Part shown: in pieces, positions 1 through 10,947 of the stretch
How the letters are laid out: every line of letters starts with the position of its first letter
How positions within the stretch are numbered: position 1 is the first letter of the stretch
From: Microcebus murinus
Lineage: Eukaryota; Chordata; Mammalia; Primates; Cheirogaleidae
Length of the DNA stretch: 64,000 nucleotides
Direction: 5' to 3'
Assembly: GCF_040939455.1 (NCBI RefSeq)
Contig: NC_134109.1
Location: forward strand, 58,618,001-58,682,000
Program-made: the position numbers and the translations under genes
The notes under the pieces: generated by a model
Databases searched by the model: none
What the model was told of the DNA's origin: nothing
Seen by the model: the letters and a program-made list of their open reading frames with translations, nothing else

Positions 1-1640
1 CTGGCAAGTGAGCTGGTGGCTGAATGTTCAAGGATAACCTCAGTCACATGACTGGGGGTTATCAGGCTGTTGGCCAGATCCTGGCTGACTGTTGGCAGGG
101 GCACCTTGGTTCTCCTCAACATGACCTCTCATCTTTCAGTACATGACGATCTAAGAGTTTCAGATGCAGGAAGGGGACAAGTCCCAAAGCTCAAGCACAT
201 CTAAGCCGCTGCTTGAGTCATATTTGGCAGTGTCCAGTTGTCCAAATGAAGTCATGTATGTGGACAGCCTGGCTTCAAGATAGAGCAGAGCCCACCTTTT
301 GTTGGAGAATCTGCAAAATCACATTGCAAAGGGGCCTATCTACAACAATGGCAAAAATCTGTGGACATTTTTGCAATCTACCCCAACTCCTAACCCTATA
401 CAGCGTGTGAAACTTAATTGTCTATACTCTCTAACTCCAATTCCCTCCTCTCTCTTTCTTTCTCTCTCTCTCTTTCTTTCTCTGCAACAAACAGAGGATG
501 TATTGGCTTCTATTTTAGCAAGAGATAGAATAGATAAGTTATTATCTATCTTATATATCTTGTTTTATAAATATTAGTGGCTACAAACCAAGAAATTGTC
601 TTTTATTAGAAATATTAGAAAGATTCAGATGGAACTTGAACATTTCAAGAAGTAATATATTTCAAAAGCTAGAATACTTCCCACTTAATATTTTATACTT
701 AATTTTTAAAATAAGGAAATAAACTAGCATATACATTTAAGAGTAGGAAAAGTAAGTGGGTATTATTGATCATATCTGTCTTATAACAATGAAATTTGTG
801 TTTAATACATATTAATGCTGGAAAACTATTCACAACATTATAATAAAAATTACCCTTTTATAAGAGATAAAAAGCATCCACTTACTAACTGAAGAATTAC
901 TATAGCATTCTTACTTTATATCATGAGACTTCTACAGACTGAGTCAGGGCAGAATAAGCTCTGCAAGTAAAATGCTCATACATGGATTTTAAAACAAAAT
1001 GAAATGCCTTTTAGGGGCTAAAAAAATCTCTAAAAGGAAAAAATTTTTAAACAATTCTGGGAGATTAAAATATAAGCTTTTCCCTAACTATCATGTCAAA
1101 TAATTAGGCATCTAGAAAGAAAAAAATCAGTTTTAGGTAATAGTTCGTAACACAGTAGAACTGAATACGAAGCTCCTCAGGTTAAGCAGAGATTGTAGGG
1201 CAATTATACTGTCACATACAGACCAGAGTCTGTCTTCTTTCCATTAAAAAAATTGTTTCTAATTTTTCATCTATTATAACTCTAAATCTCAGTTTTTCTA
1301 ATGTAGTTCTTACTGTAGTTAAGCCTTTCTATTCTGCGAAGCAAATATCCTGTTGATACATTTCTGCACAATGCATGTTAAAATTTTGGTTAAGTAAGCA
1401 TTTTTATGAGTTTTTCTTTAAGGGCTTTATATTCTCTGAAATGATTAAACCGAAAACTCTCCATTTGCAAGACCTGAGGCTGCAATTTCTTGTTCTCAAA
1501 TTCATGGCCATTGGCATAATGGCTGCAGAGGCTCCTTCTCTCTTGAACCTACTCCAGTTTGGTTTTTGTCCCCACTACTCCACTAAAACTATTCCAATCA
1601 AGGTCTACAATCCTGTGGACAACACTAAACACTTCCATTG
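1..1640. other. Unassigned AT-rich noncoding sequence
   Basis: No gene or confidently named repeat is visible here. Reading frames are short and show no recognisable domain. A pyrimidine-rich low-complexity run of TTTC and TC units lies at about 441-483. Confidence 0.6.
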
Positions 1641-1649
1641 CTAGACCAA

Positions 1650-2940
1650 TCTGCAGCATTTGATGTAGTAAATTCCTCTTTTCTTGAAATACTTTTTTCA
1701 CTTGGCCTCTGGGACTTCATTCACTCTTGGGTTTTCCTAATTCAGTGGCTGCTCCTTCCTGGCCTTCCTTTACTGTTTCTTCTTCATCACCCCAGATGCT
1801 AAATCTCAGAGGATCTTCCCTGTCTTCATTTATTCCTTAGGCGATCTCATCTAGCCACAGGACCTTAAGGTCATCTCTATGCAGATCACTCTCAAATTCA
1901 TTTCTTTATTCTGAGTCCTGAATGCCAGGCTCATCTGGCCAATAATCTACTCAACATCTCTACATGGATGTCTAAAAAATCAATATCTAAAATTTCACAT
2001 ATTAAGACACAAATATTAATTCTCATACCTCCCCCAACATGCCTGTTCCTTTTGTAATCTTCACCATATTAGTTGGTCCATGTTACATAAGATTACATCT
2101 CAATCTAACAGTTGCTCTATATCAGAAACCTTGGAGTCATCCTTGACTTCTCTTTTTCTCACAGAAAATATCCAATCTAATAGCAAATCTCCTGGGCTCC
2201 ACTTTTAAAATATATACAGACTCCAACCTTTTCTCATTAGGCTGCTGCTACCACTCAGATCTGAGCCACAATCACCCTTCAGCTGGATCACTGTGATAGC
2301 CTCCTAACAAGTCTCCCTGCTTCCCTCTTTTCTTGCCTTTTTCTCCAGTGCACACGTACTCTGTTCTTCACCCAGCATCATATCAATCCGTTAATATCCA
2401 AAACCTTTTAGCATTGCCCATCTCACTCAGAGTAAAATCCAAAGTCCTTACATAGGGTACAAGCCCCTCCATAATGTGGTCCCCTTGATATTCTGTCACA
2501 TATTCTATTGCTCTCCCTTTGCTTGCTTTGCCCCAGCCACACTGCTCCTTGGTGCACCTAAAACATGTCAAGCATGTCCCAGTTCATGGTGGTTGTGCTT
2601 GTTTTCTCCTCTCCCTGTAGTCCTCACACCCAAGATATCTGCATAAATTACTCACTCCTCCCTTTGTGGCTCTGCTCAAATGTCATCTTCCTTATGAAGC
2701 CATCCTCATCTAACCTATATAAAATAGCACCATCCATTATTTTCTACCCTTGTTATTCTGCTTCGTTTTTCTCTATAAGATTTATAAAGAAGAAAAGAAA
2801 TAGTACATGTTACTTGTTTGTCCTCCTCTTTCAGAACGAAAGCCCCTCAAAAGCAAAGACTTTGTGTTGTTTAATGCTGAATTCCTAACAGCAAGAGTAA
2901 AGCCTGCAATATAACAGGTGTTCATTAAGTATTTGTTGTC
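1650..2940 (+). mobile_element. L2 LINE fragment
   Basis: The text follows the L2 3' half: a block about slow decline in 'ggagtcatccttgact'-type wording near 2132, a 'cactcagagtaaaatccaaag' type block near 2425, and a CT-rich stretch. It closes near 2919-2940 with the typical tail in which a 'ttcattaagtatttgttg' string stands at the L2 3' end. It is heavily diverged and has no open frame, as expected for an ancient mammalian LINE. Boundaries are approximate. Confidence 0.75.
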
Positions 2941-2954
2941 AAAAGAACAAAGCT

Positions 2955-3182
2955 TCTACCCCATCCGTCAAGATCTCTTTCCTGGAGACTTTCCTAACCT
3001 TCTTAAGAATAACAATGAACTTTCTTTTCTTTATAGACTCCCAAATAATTTTTTTACATATCTTCTATAAAGCTATGAAGATCTCTTTTCATTATTTGAT
3101 GACATCCTATTTGCATTTGATTCTTAGGTACCTAGCATAACATCATTTAACAAATATTTGTTGAATAAATAAATGAATGACT
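2955..3182 (+). mobile_element. Second L2 3' end
   Basis: A second L2-like 3' terminus follows directly. It ends with 'aacaaatatttgttgaata' and an AATGA-type tail at about 3150-3180. It may be a separate insertion or a rearranged part of the preceding L2. Confidence 0.6.
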
Positions 3183-3189
3183 TGTCAAA

Positions 3190-3845
3190 GGGTCCATATT
3201 ACAAGCAAAATTACTGGGTAAATAAAATAAACCCTCTCCTTTCTCCCTCCCTCATACTTCCACTGACTCTTCTTCCAACAACCTCCACCTAAACCCTGAA
3301 ATGTATTGTTAACTTCTCCCTTACCCATGCCTCCCTATAATCATATCGTCGTCTTACTTTTGTCTCTTATTAATCCTAGATAAAAAAATCTTGGAAACTT
3401 ATTTCTAAAGTATAAGTAGGAAATTTAAAGCATCACTAAAGTTATATACCTAATAGTCAATCTTCATCCTTTCCTTTCTTTAGAGAGACAATATTCTGTG
3501 GAGAGTATATGCCACCAGTGAAAACTGGGGACAAAATACAGGTTATGCTTATAGTAGCAATATTTCTTCAGACTTTCCTAGAAGACTTCCCAGTAATAAA
3601 AGATTTAAAATACAACAAATACCAAGTTCATGCATTTTCAATTTCATTATTAGCACTGACTTCATCATCAAAAATTATTACTAAAGCCTATGACACACAC
3701 GGTATGAGTAGCAGACAGAAAATTTTGAGGTCCATACCCGGAGATCACAGCTGCAGAGACAGACATCGCAGTTGTCAAGCAGTTATCCATAAGTGAGACA
3801 CTTCTCTGGCAGAAATTGACCACCCTCTTCCTTTAAGGGCAGAGA
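3190..3845. other. Unassigned noncoding sequence
   Basis: AT-rich sequence with no recognisable gene. A 95-codon frame at 3509-3796 has no domain and is treated as chance. Confidence 0.5.
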
Positions 3846-3849
3846 GGTT

Positions 3850-4005
3850 GCTTTGCAGAACTGTGGAATATTGGAGGATGAAGCCTAAGAGAAAAACTGA
3901 CTTGCCTAAAGCACTCAACAAATGATTAAGCTAGAACTTGAACTCATACTTGAATTCAACTTCTGATTCCTCAAGGCTTTACTCTTAATGCTACATATGC
4001 TTTCT
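3850..4005 (-). mobile_element. MIR SINE fragment
   Basis: The reverse complement reads as a MIR core. On the plus strand the order is 'ttgcctaaagcac', a pattern matching 'gaacttgaactc', and then the loss-of-function tail around 3985. Diverged and of approximate extent. Confidence 0.5.
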
Positions 4006-4040
4006 ACTACTCAGGGACTCTGTAGGGGAAATTACCCATG

Positions 4041-4042
<2 letters not shown>

Positions 4043-4070
<28 letters not shown>
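4043..4070. repeat. (AC)n microsatellite
   Basis: About 14 uninterrupted AC units. The tract is also responsible for a run of Cys-Val codons in a spurious minus-strand frame. Confidence 0.97.
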
Positions 4071-4073
<3 letters not shown>

Positions 4074-4074
4074 T

Positions 4075-4885
4075 GTAAATTCCTTTCATATTAAGACATG
4101 CTTCCTTTTTTTCCCTATCCATGATAGAAATAACAAAAAGTAAAAGCTCTTTTATTATACAGTAAACTTCCATTTTCCATTCTTGATAGGTTTTTCAGAT
4201 TTCTCCTCTAAAAGTATTTAAAAGTACTACTCAAGTCATTCTTAGTTGTCTAGAATGGCTTATACTACCATTAGCTCCTATAGTTCTATCATTAGAGAAA
4301 TGGTCTGTACTTCTTCTTAACCTTCCACATGCAGCCGAAATTGGGTTACTTTAAAGGGCAAGATGTCAAAAGCAGATAAATCCTTTGTACTATAATGAGC
4401 ATAATGATGAATAATGGCACTTATGTTCAATAAACGATGCCCTGCCCATAAACAGCCTTTCCACCCAGATACTCTATTTAATTCAATAATATATTCCAGG
4501 TAATTTGTGGAAATAGATGAGAAATTACCTTAAACAAGAAGACTAACCATGGAATTTACTAAAACATACTATGATGAAAATAATTGATGGAAGCAGAGTT
4601 TGCAGAAGTAAAATTACAGCGTTAAAAACATTCATTACATGAATTTGTCTTCCAAGTGGGCTGCCTCGTAGCAGGTGTAGAGATGAGGGCATTGTGGTAT
4701 GGACAGCGCTGGTAACAAAAGGCATACATGCTGGTAACATCAATGTGCCATGGTATTCAGTGTTTTTGGTTTGTTTGTTTTGGGAACAGAGATGATAATC
4801 CATATAGTCTTCAGCATTTCCCACCTGGACTAGTCCAAAACCCAACTGATCTCTTTGCTAACTATATTCTGTAGAACAATCCTAG
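4075..4885. other. Unassigned noncoding sequence
   Basis: No gene or clear repeat. A 100-codon minus-strand frame at 4543-4845 shows no domain. Confidence 0.5.
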
Positions 4886-4889
4886 TAAT

Positions 4890-5084
4890 CCTTGAAAAAA
4901 TGTAAATCATATCACATCAGTTTTCCATTCAAACTACTCTAATGGTTTCCCATAAAAATTGCAATAAAAATCTATTATGCTTTCTATGTTCTATAAGTCT
5001 CTAACAGGATCTCTCTCTGGCCCACCTCTCTGACATTATCTTATGCTATTCCTTCCCCATCGCTACTACTTCACGCTAGTTATA
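4890..5084 (+). mobile_element. L2 LINE fragment, 5' part of an interrupted copy
   Basis: Diverged L2 wording ('ggtttcccataaaaattgc', then 'ctggcccacctctctgaca'). The copy is broken by the DNA transposon that starts at 5085 and resumes after 5539. Confidence 0.6.
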
Positions 5085-5537
5085 CCATGTTTCCCCGAAA
5101 ATAAGACCTACCCATAAAATAAGCCCTAGCAGGATTTCTAAGCATTTGCACAATATAAGCCCTACCACGAAAATAAGACCTAGTGATGGGCGTGGCTACG
5201 CAGTACATCTGCACAACCCATGCATTTCATCACAGAGCAGTAAAGAAGACAAGCAGCCCTTCTCATCTGCTCATTTAATGAGAGCTCTATTGCTCAACAT
5301 GAGAGATTGGGACCAATGGTTCTAAAGAAAATAAAGTCGCAAGAAATTCAGAATGGAATTCGGTGTTTGGAGAGTTATGATGATGTTCCAGAAGAAGACA
5401 ACTTAACTATATTTGAATAAATGTAGATTGTTGTACTGTACTTAAAAAACATAACACATCCCCTGAAAATAAGCCCTAGGGTGTCTTCTTGAGGAAAAAT
5501 AAATATAAGACCCTGTCTTATTTTCCGGGAAACACGG
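5085..5537. mobile_element. Non-autonomous Tc1/mariner-superfamily DNA transposon
   Basis: The 453-bp element is flanked by TA dinucleotides (5083-5084 and 5538-5539), the target duplication of this superfamily. Its terminal inverted repeats match at 21 of 24 positions; both contain GTTTCCC and GAAAATAAGAC. The motif ATAAG(A/C)CCTA is reiterated about four times inside the left end and twice inside the right end, in keeping with subterminal binding sites. An internal frame at about 5321-5417 ends in an acidic peptide (VPEEDNLTIFE, then stop) and may be the C-terminus of a lost transposase. Little decay of the repeats and a clean insertion into an ancient L2 suggest a comparatively recent arrival. 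The family name is not resolved; Tigger/pogo-like and mariner-like are both possible. Confidence 0.85.
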
Positions 5538-5539
5538 TA

Positions 5540-5690
5540 CTTATTGTCTTGATAGTTCTTGAATATTCTAAACTATTCCTCCCCCAGGGACTTTGTATTT
5601 GGTCTTTCCCTGGAACTCATTTTTACATGAATTGCTTCCTTAACCACATTCAAGAATCTGCTTATATATAACCTACACCATCTATTCCCA
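5540..5690 (+). mobile_element. L2 LINE fragment, 3' part of the interrupted copy
   Basis: Continues the L2 text across the transposon ('ccagggactttgtatttgg', 'tggaactcatttttacat', 'ccttaaccacattcaagaa'). Confidence 0.6.
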
Positions 5691-5934
5691 GCAACTAGAT
5701 ACTAGTTTGCTAGATATCTAGCAAACCAGATACCTTGAAAACAACTTTCCCAGTATAGAACAGCTAAAAATGCTAGAAAATATATTTTTAAAATATTTTG
5801 ATACATAGTTTAATGGAGACATTTTTTAAATCCCAGAAACCAAAAAGTTAAATCAAAACATTAATCTCCAAATGTAAGAGATCATTGAAAACAGTGCCCA
5901 GCCTGGGGGCAACGGCTGATCCCTGATGGTCTAG

Positions 5935-6138
5935 ATTTGTGCTGTCCAATACAGTAGCCATTTGCCACATGTGGCTATTGAAACTTAAATTTTAAAATAT
6001 AAAATTAAAAATTCAATTCCTCAATTGTACAAGCCACATTTCAAGTGTTCAATAATCATAGTGGCTGTATATACTATGTTGGACAACACAGATACAGAAC
6101 ACTTCCACCATTATAGAACATTCTATTGGACAGCTCTG
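5935..6138 (-). mobile_element. MER5A (non-autonomous hAT-Charlie)
   Basis: Ends in near-matching inverted termini: 'gctgtccaatac' at the left and 'attggacagctctg' at the right. Inside are 'gccacatgtggctattg' and 'gccacatttcaagtg', both MER5A hallmarks. The order implies the minus orientation. Confidence 0.88.
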
Positions 6139-6139
6139 A

Positions 6140-6780
6140 TCTCAATTTTTTAACAAAACCTAGAGCTCATTCAAAGTAGAAGTCAGATGGGAGACCCCTC
6201 CTAATTCAGGTACACAGACTACCTAAAGAAAAAAACCCAGACCTAAGAGAACAATTGAGCTAGAAAAAAAATCTTTTCCTCCCAAAGAGAAATAGACAAA
6301 AAAACTTGCATGTCCAGGTCTTGACTCCAAATTGAAGGGAAAAAAAAAAAGGTTCTGAGAATTTATAACCATAATATGTTCTTCATGCAGGTTTGGAGCC
6401 AGAATTTCCTCGACCTCTATGCTTAATGACCCCAGAAATTTTAAACTGAGAAATGTCTTTGAAGTAATGTTGGGTTGGGAGTATCATCATGTTCCTGACA
6501 GAAGCAAATGCAAATCATCTATTAAGGAATCCACCTTAATCCCAGACTTCAACAGAAATCCCCAGAAAATGTTCAAAAATACTCTCATAATAGAAAAAGG
6601 ATACAAGAGTAAACAAGACAGTATGAGTGAGTGTCAGCAGAAACCACTGACAGAAGAATAAAATTCTCAAATATTATAGATATAATTATTATAGACAAAA
6701 CATAATGGATGTATAATAAATACTCTTACAAAATAAAAAAGAGTATCAATATTATGATTAATAAATAAGACACTATATAA
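6140..6780. other. Unassigned noncoding sequence
   Basis: No confident gene or repeat. An 80-codon frame at 6419-6661 is unsupported. Confidence 0.5.
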
Positions 6781-6784
6781 GACA

Positions 6785-7495
6785 TATGGAGAAGAGTATG
6801 GAAGTTACTCAAAAAAATAAAAATAGAACCTCTTATGATCCGGCAATCCTACTGCTGGGTATATAGTCAAAAGAAAGGAAATCATTATATCAAAGAGATG
6901 TCTGCACTCCCCTGTTTATTGCAGCACTATTCACAATAGCCAAGATAGGGAATCAACATAAGCATCCATCAAAGGAAGAATAGACAAAGAAAATAAATAC
7001 ACAATGGAGTATTATTCAGACATAGAAAAGAATGAAATCCTGTCAGTTGCAGCAACATGGATGGAACTGGAAGTCATTATGAAATAAGCCAGGCACAGAA
7101 AGACAAATATCACATGTTCTGACTCATATGTGGGAGTTAAAAAAGTGGATCTCATGGAGGTAGAGAGTAGAATGTTGGTTACCAAAGGCTGGGAAGGGAA
7201 GAGGGGTATGAAGAGAAGTGGATTAATGGACACAAAAATACAGTTAGATAGAAGGAATAAGTATTAGTATTCAATAGTACAGTAGGAAAATTATAATTTA
7301 TAATTTATTATACATTTCAAAGTAGCTAGAAGAGAAGAATTGTAATGTTCCCAACACAAAGAAAAGTGTTCTAGGTGATGGATACCCCAATTACCCTGAT
7401 TTGATCATTACACATTGCATATATGTATCAAAATATCACATATACTCCCCAAACTATGATATATCAATAAAAATACAAAGAAAATAAATAAACAA
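6785..7495 (+). mobile_element. 5'-truncated L1 (3' end of ORF2 and 3' UTR)
   Basis: Begins in the ORF2 C-terminal coding text ('gatccggcaatcctactgct', 'ctattcacaatagccaag') and runs through the old L1 3' UTR ('ggtgatggataccccaatta', 'atcaaaatatcacatatact') to an A-rich end near 7495. Frames are broken throughout. Fits an L1MA/L1PB-age element. Confidence 0.88.
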
Positions 7496-7559
7496 TATAC
7501 TACAAAAATGACTAGGTAAGTTTTTAAAATATGCATAATTCTAGAAATTAAAAAATATA

Positions 7560-8100
7560 GTAATTAATTATTCTTAAATGGCAGATTTGAAACAATTGAA
7601 GAGAAAATTAATAATTGGGAAGTAAATCTGAAGAAATTACACAAATTATAATACAGAGAAAAAAAGAGAAATATAAAACAGAGATTAAGTGAGAAGGAGG
7701 CTAGAGTGAAAAATCTAATTGTGGTTTGAAATGAGGTAATAGAAATAGACAGTATTTGAAGAGTAAATGGCTGAGAATTTTCCCAAATTATGAAACTCAT
7801 AAATCTGTAGATTCAGGAAGCCCAACCAATTCTAAGAAAGGTAAATAAAAAAATACACATTTAGACATATTAACACTGAACCTTCAGAATACCAAAGATA
7901 AAAATATTTTCAAAGCAGCCAGAGAGAAAAAGCAAACCAACAACAAAGTAATACCATAATTGATGGCACAACTGATAGCTGACTTCTCAAAAGCAACAAT
8001 GGAGTTAGAAGTAAATGGAATAACAACTTCAGGACTACAGAGTTGTGACCTAGGACTATACACCAAGTGAAAATATTTTTCAAGAACCAAGGCTGTGTCA
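7560..8100 (+). mobile_element. Ancient L1/HAL1-like ORF1 fossil
   Basis: Decayed text of the L1 ORF1 C-terminal half: 'aagcagccagagagaaaaag', then 'gctgacttctcaaaagcaac', then 'gtgaaaatatttttcaagaa'. There is no intact frame. HAL1 and an old L1M are both possible. Confidence 0.6.
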
Positions 8101-8104
8101 GTCC

Positions 8105-8795
8105 AATTCTTAGATTAGGTGGTACTCCATAAACACAGCCTGAAAAGGGATTCCTGTACAAGTGATTAACTAAGAGACATCTCTGTGGAGTAAATTATAA
8201 GTAAGGGAAGGATAAGGCAGGGGAAGAAATTAAGTAAAGATGTGGTTTCAGCTGTAGTGTTGCCTCAGCCTGATCCTAGGAAAGTTCTGGAGTATTATTA
8301 GCACCACATGTTTGTCCCACCTTGAGGCAAAGGCTTAGGCTTTTTTCAAAGACCCAGATTTTATTTATTAATTCCTTAACTCATGTATCTTCTCCATCAA
8401 CAAAATTTTAATTGGTGTTTAAGAGCCATGGTAACACAAATAACTTAGTCATTATTTATAAGCTTTACTATTTTCATTATTTATTTAAATGTAAATTTTT
8501 TATTTATTATGGCCTTAATACATGCTTTTCTTTTAGGTTTTATTATATTTATGCCCTATGTACATGGTATCAATATACTCCCTACTGAGACTAAGTCTCT
8601 ATTAATATTTTACATTTTCTTTAGATTATCTTTATTTTTGAGGAAACAAAACATTACAAATATAGCTATAGTCACCTTCCATCCCTCCCTTATTCCTGTC
8701 TACTCAGAAGTAAAAACTTTCCTGAAATAAGTATAATCATAGGCATATATGGTTTTTTTCCTTTAGATAAACTTCTTAAATGTTTGATACTATGT
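8105..8795. other. AT-rich sequence, possibly old L1 3' UTR
   Basis: No gene. The downstream part may be the 3' UTR of the minus-strand L1 that follows. Confidence 0.4.
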
Positions 8796-8799
8796 CTAT

Positions 8800-9553
8800 A
8801 CTCAACATTTTTTTTTTACCTACAGCATTACGATTTTGAGACTTATATGTTGATACATTCATTCCTTTTCATGATACATTCATTCCTTTTCATAGTTACA
8901 CATCCTTTTCATTGGACCAACAAACCACAATGTATTTTTCCATTCCCCTACTGTCCAACAGTTAGGTTTTCTTAGCCTTGTAACAATTAACAAACAATTC
9001 AGAAATAAACATCTTTGTACATGTCTCCTTGAACAAGGTTTGTCCTGGTAAGTAAGCCCCTAGTAAAAATGTTGGGTTATGGAGAACATGCATTGTCAAT
9101 TTTACCGGGTAGTTCCCAATAGCTTTCCAAAGTGTTTTACTCATTTTCCCTCTTCCAACATTAAAGTTCTTATTTGTCCATATTATCACCAACAGTTGAT
9201 ATTAGGAAACTTAATAAATTTACAAATATAAAATGTTATATCCCTGTTTTAATTTATATTTCCTAATTACTAAAAATGTTGGACATCCTGACATATATTT
9301 ATTGGACATCTAGATTCCTCTATAAATTTACTGTTCTATATTTTACCAATATTTCTTTCTGATATCATTGATTTATAAAAGCATCTGACATATTTTCAGT
9401 ATTAATATTTCATTGGTAATATGAGTTACAAATATCTTCTCAGTCTATGATTTATATTTTCATTTTTATACCCTTTTATCATACAGAAGTTTTATATTAT
9501 AATGTGTCAAAATCTACCAATATTTCCTTCTTGCTTCAGTGCTTTCTGTGTTT
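8800..9553 (-). mobile_element. Minus-strand L1 fossil, 3' portion
   Basis: The minus-strand frame at 8962-9192 retains the L1 ORF2 C-terminal pattern (an LWKAIG-like stretch, then LLGAYLPG, then a KETCTKMFIS-like stretch). Sequence up to 9553 continues as antisense ORF2 text. The element resumes at 16372 after two later insertions. A perfect repeat of about 20 bp (two copies of 'gatacattcattccttttc') lies at 8848-8893. Confidence 0.75.
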
Positions 9554-9566
9554 AAGAATTATCTTC
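9554..9566. repeat. Target-site duplication of the young L1, left copy
   Basis: AAGAATTATCTTC, identical over 13 bp to 16126-16138. A third copy of the core AATTATCTTC at 16361-16370 belongs to an older insertion. Confidence 0.97.
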
Positions 9567-10947
9567 GAGGGGCGGAGCAAGATGGCGGACAAATAACACC
9601 GCCAGACAGAGTGTCTCTGCAGAAAAGACAGATTCTAGCAGAAATTAGAGGAAAGAAGCAAGAAGACGAGCATACAGCAGACAAGGGCCAGAAGGAGGGG
9701 TACCTGAGACTCCGGGAGACTCCAAGGGAGGAGGCTGCAGAGGAGAACTGGAGGCTGAGACCACCGGAGCAGCCCGGAGACCAGCAGCAAGGGTAGGTGG
9801 ATTTGCTGTTTCCCCTCCCCTACATTCGGGACTGCTGGTGGGCTCCCCAGCGGGTGGCGAGACCTGCGGACACCAGCCCAGAGACCGCGGCCGCCTGCCA
9901 ACGGTGAGCCTGTAGCAGACGTGGCACCAGGTTCCCAACTTCCTCCAGGCACCTCCGTGTGCACAGACCTGAGCCGCGCGGCAGGCGCCATATTGCCTCC
10001 TCCTCCCCTCCGCTGACCCTACCCGCGGCTGCCCAGAGAGACAATACAGCCACCAGCCGGAGGCACCTCCAGGGAACGGGACCTTCCCGTTTGGGACCCC
10101 GCCCGCCCTCCCAGGTGCTGCTGGCACCGTGATCCCAGGAAAACGGTGCCGACTCAGAGGCTGAGAGACATAGACCCAGCTTGGGCTACCTGTGGGTGAA
10201 TTAGGACCGGAAATCCTCTCCCTGGTGGGAATACATTTTGAACTCTGGGACCCAGAGGTCGGACCTGCAGACCAGATCCCCTGCACCGAGGGCTAGCATT
10301 GCCCGGGGCACAGAAGGGTTATACGTGAACAGCCTACTGAGGTGTGTGTGCCTCTAGGGGCAGATTGGCTTCCTAGAGGGCAACCCTCCTCCCAGGAGGA
10401 GGCCGTGCGCCCAACCCAGGTAGCGTTCCTGTGCAGGGAACCTCCCCGCCAGCATCACAGTCCGGGGAGGCCTGGTGGCTTGTGGTCTGGCCTGCTGGCA
10501 GAGGCCCAGGAGTAGCTGCGGACTTGGGGAGGGTGGAAAGAAGCGAGGCCCGCTCCAGACTGCGGGTCTCAGACAGCCCCACCCCCACACACAGACTTTC
10601 TGGCTGAGCGGGACCATTCCAGCCCTGCCCTGACAGCTTTCCCTGGAAGCAGAGAACACAACTTTGACCCCTGCTAACGGCCTGAGGGCAGGCTTACCCA
10701 ACCCAGCTCCGCCCAGAACAAGAGCTGATAACAGGACTCAAAATCAACACCATAGCCTGTTCCTCCAAGCAAACGCCACCTACTGACAGGGACGGCATCT
10801 TGCACAGCCTTTCCACGGCACCCACTGACTCAATATACAGGGAGTGGTCCAATTTCACCCACAGGCACCACCTAACGCCTCAGAAACTAAACAAGGTGTG
10901 TGAATACCCAAACAATAACCTAAGGAAAGAAACAACAACTGATCGAC
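9567..10947 (+). promoter_or_regulatory. L1 5' UTR and internal promoter
   Basis: The GC- and CpG-rich leader of 1,381 bp starts with a GGGGCGGAGCAAGATGGCGG box; the AAGATGGC core is the YY1-type site that positions transcription in primate L1. By family knowledge this region acts as an internal RNA polymerase II promoter. High CpG density here belongs to the L1, not to a host gene. Long minus-strand frames (9645-10286, 213 codons; 10354-10701, 115 codons) reflect the high GC content and have no proven role. Confidence 0.9.
9579..9588 (+). promoter_or_regulatory. YY1-type site at the L1 start
   Basis: AAGATGGCGG lies 12 bp inside the element, the place and sequence expected from primate L1, where YY1 fixes the transcription start. 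Confidence 0.75.

Noticed and set aside
4042..4071. Cys-Val repeat protein on the minus strand
   Set aside because: Produced by the AC microsatellite.
9567..10760. CpG-rich block resembling a host gene promoter or CpG island
   Set aside because: It is the 5' UTR of the intact L1, bounded by the L1 start and ORF1.
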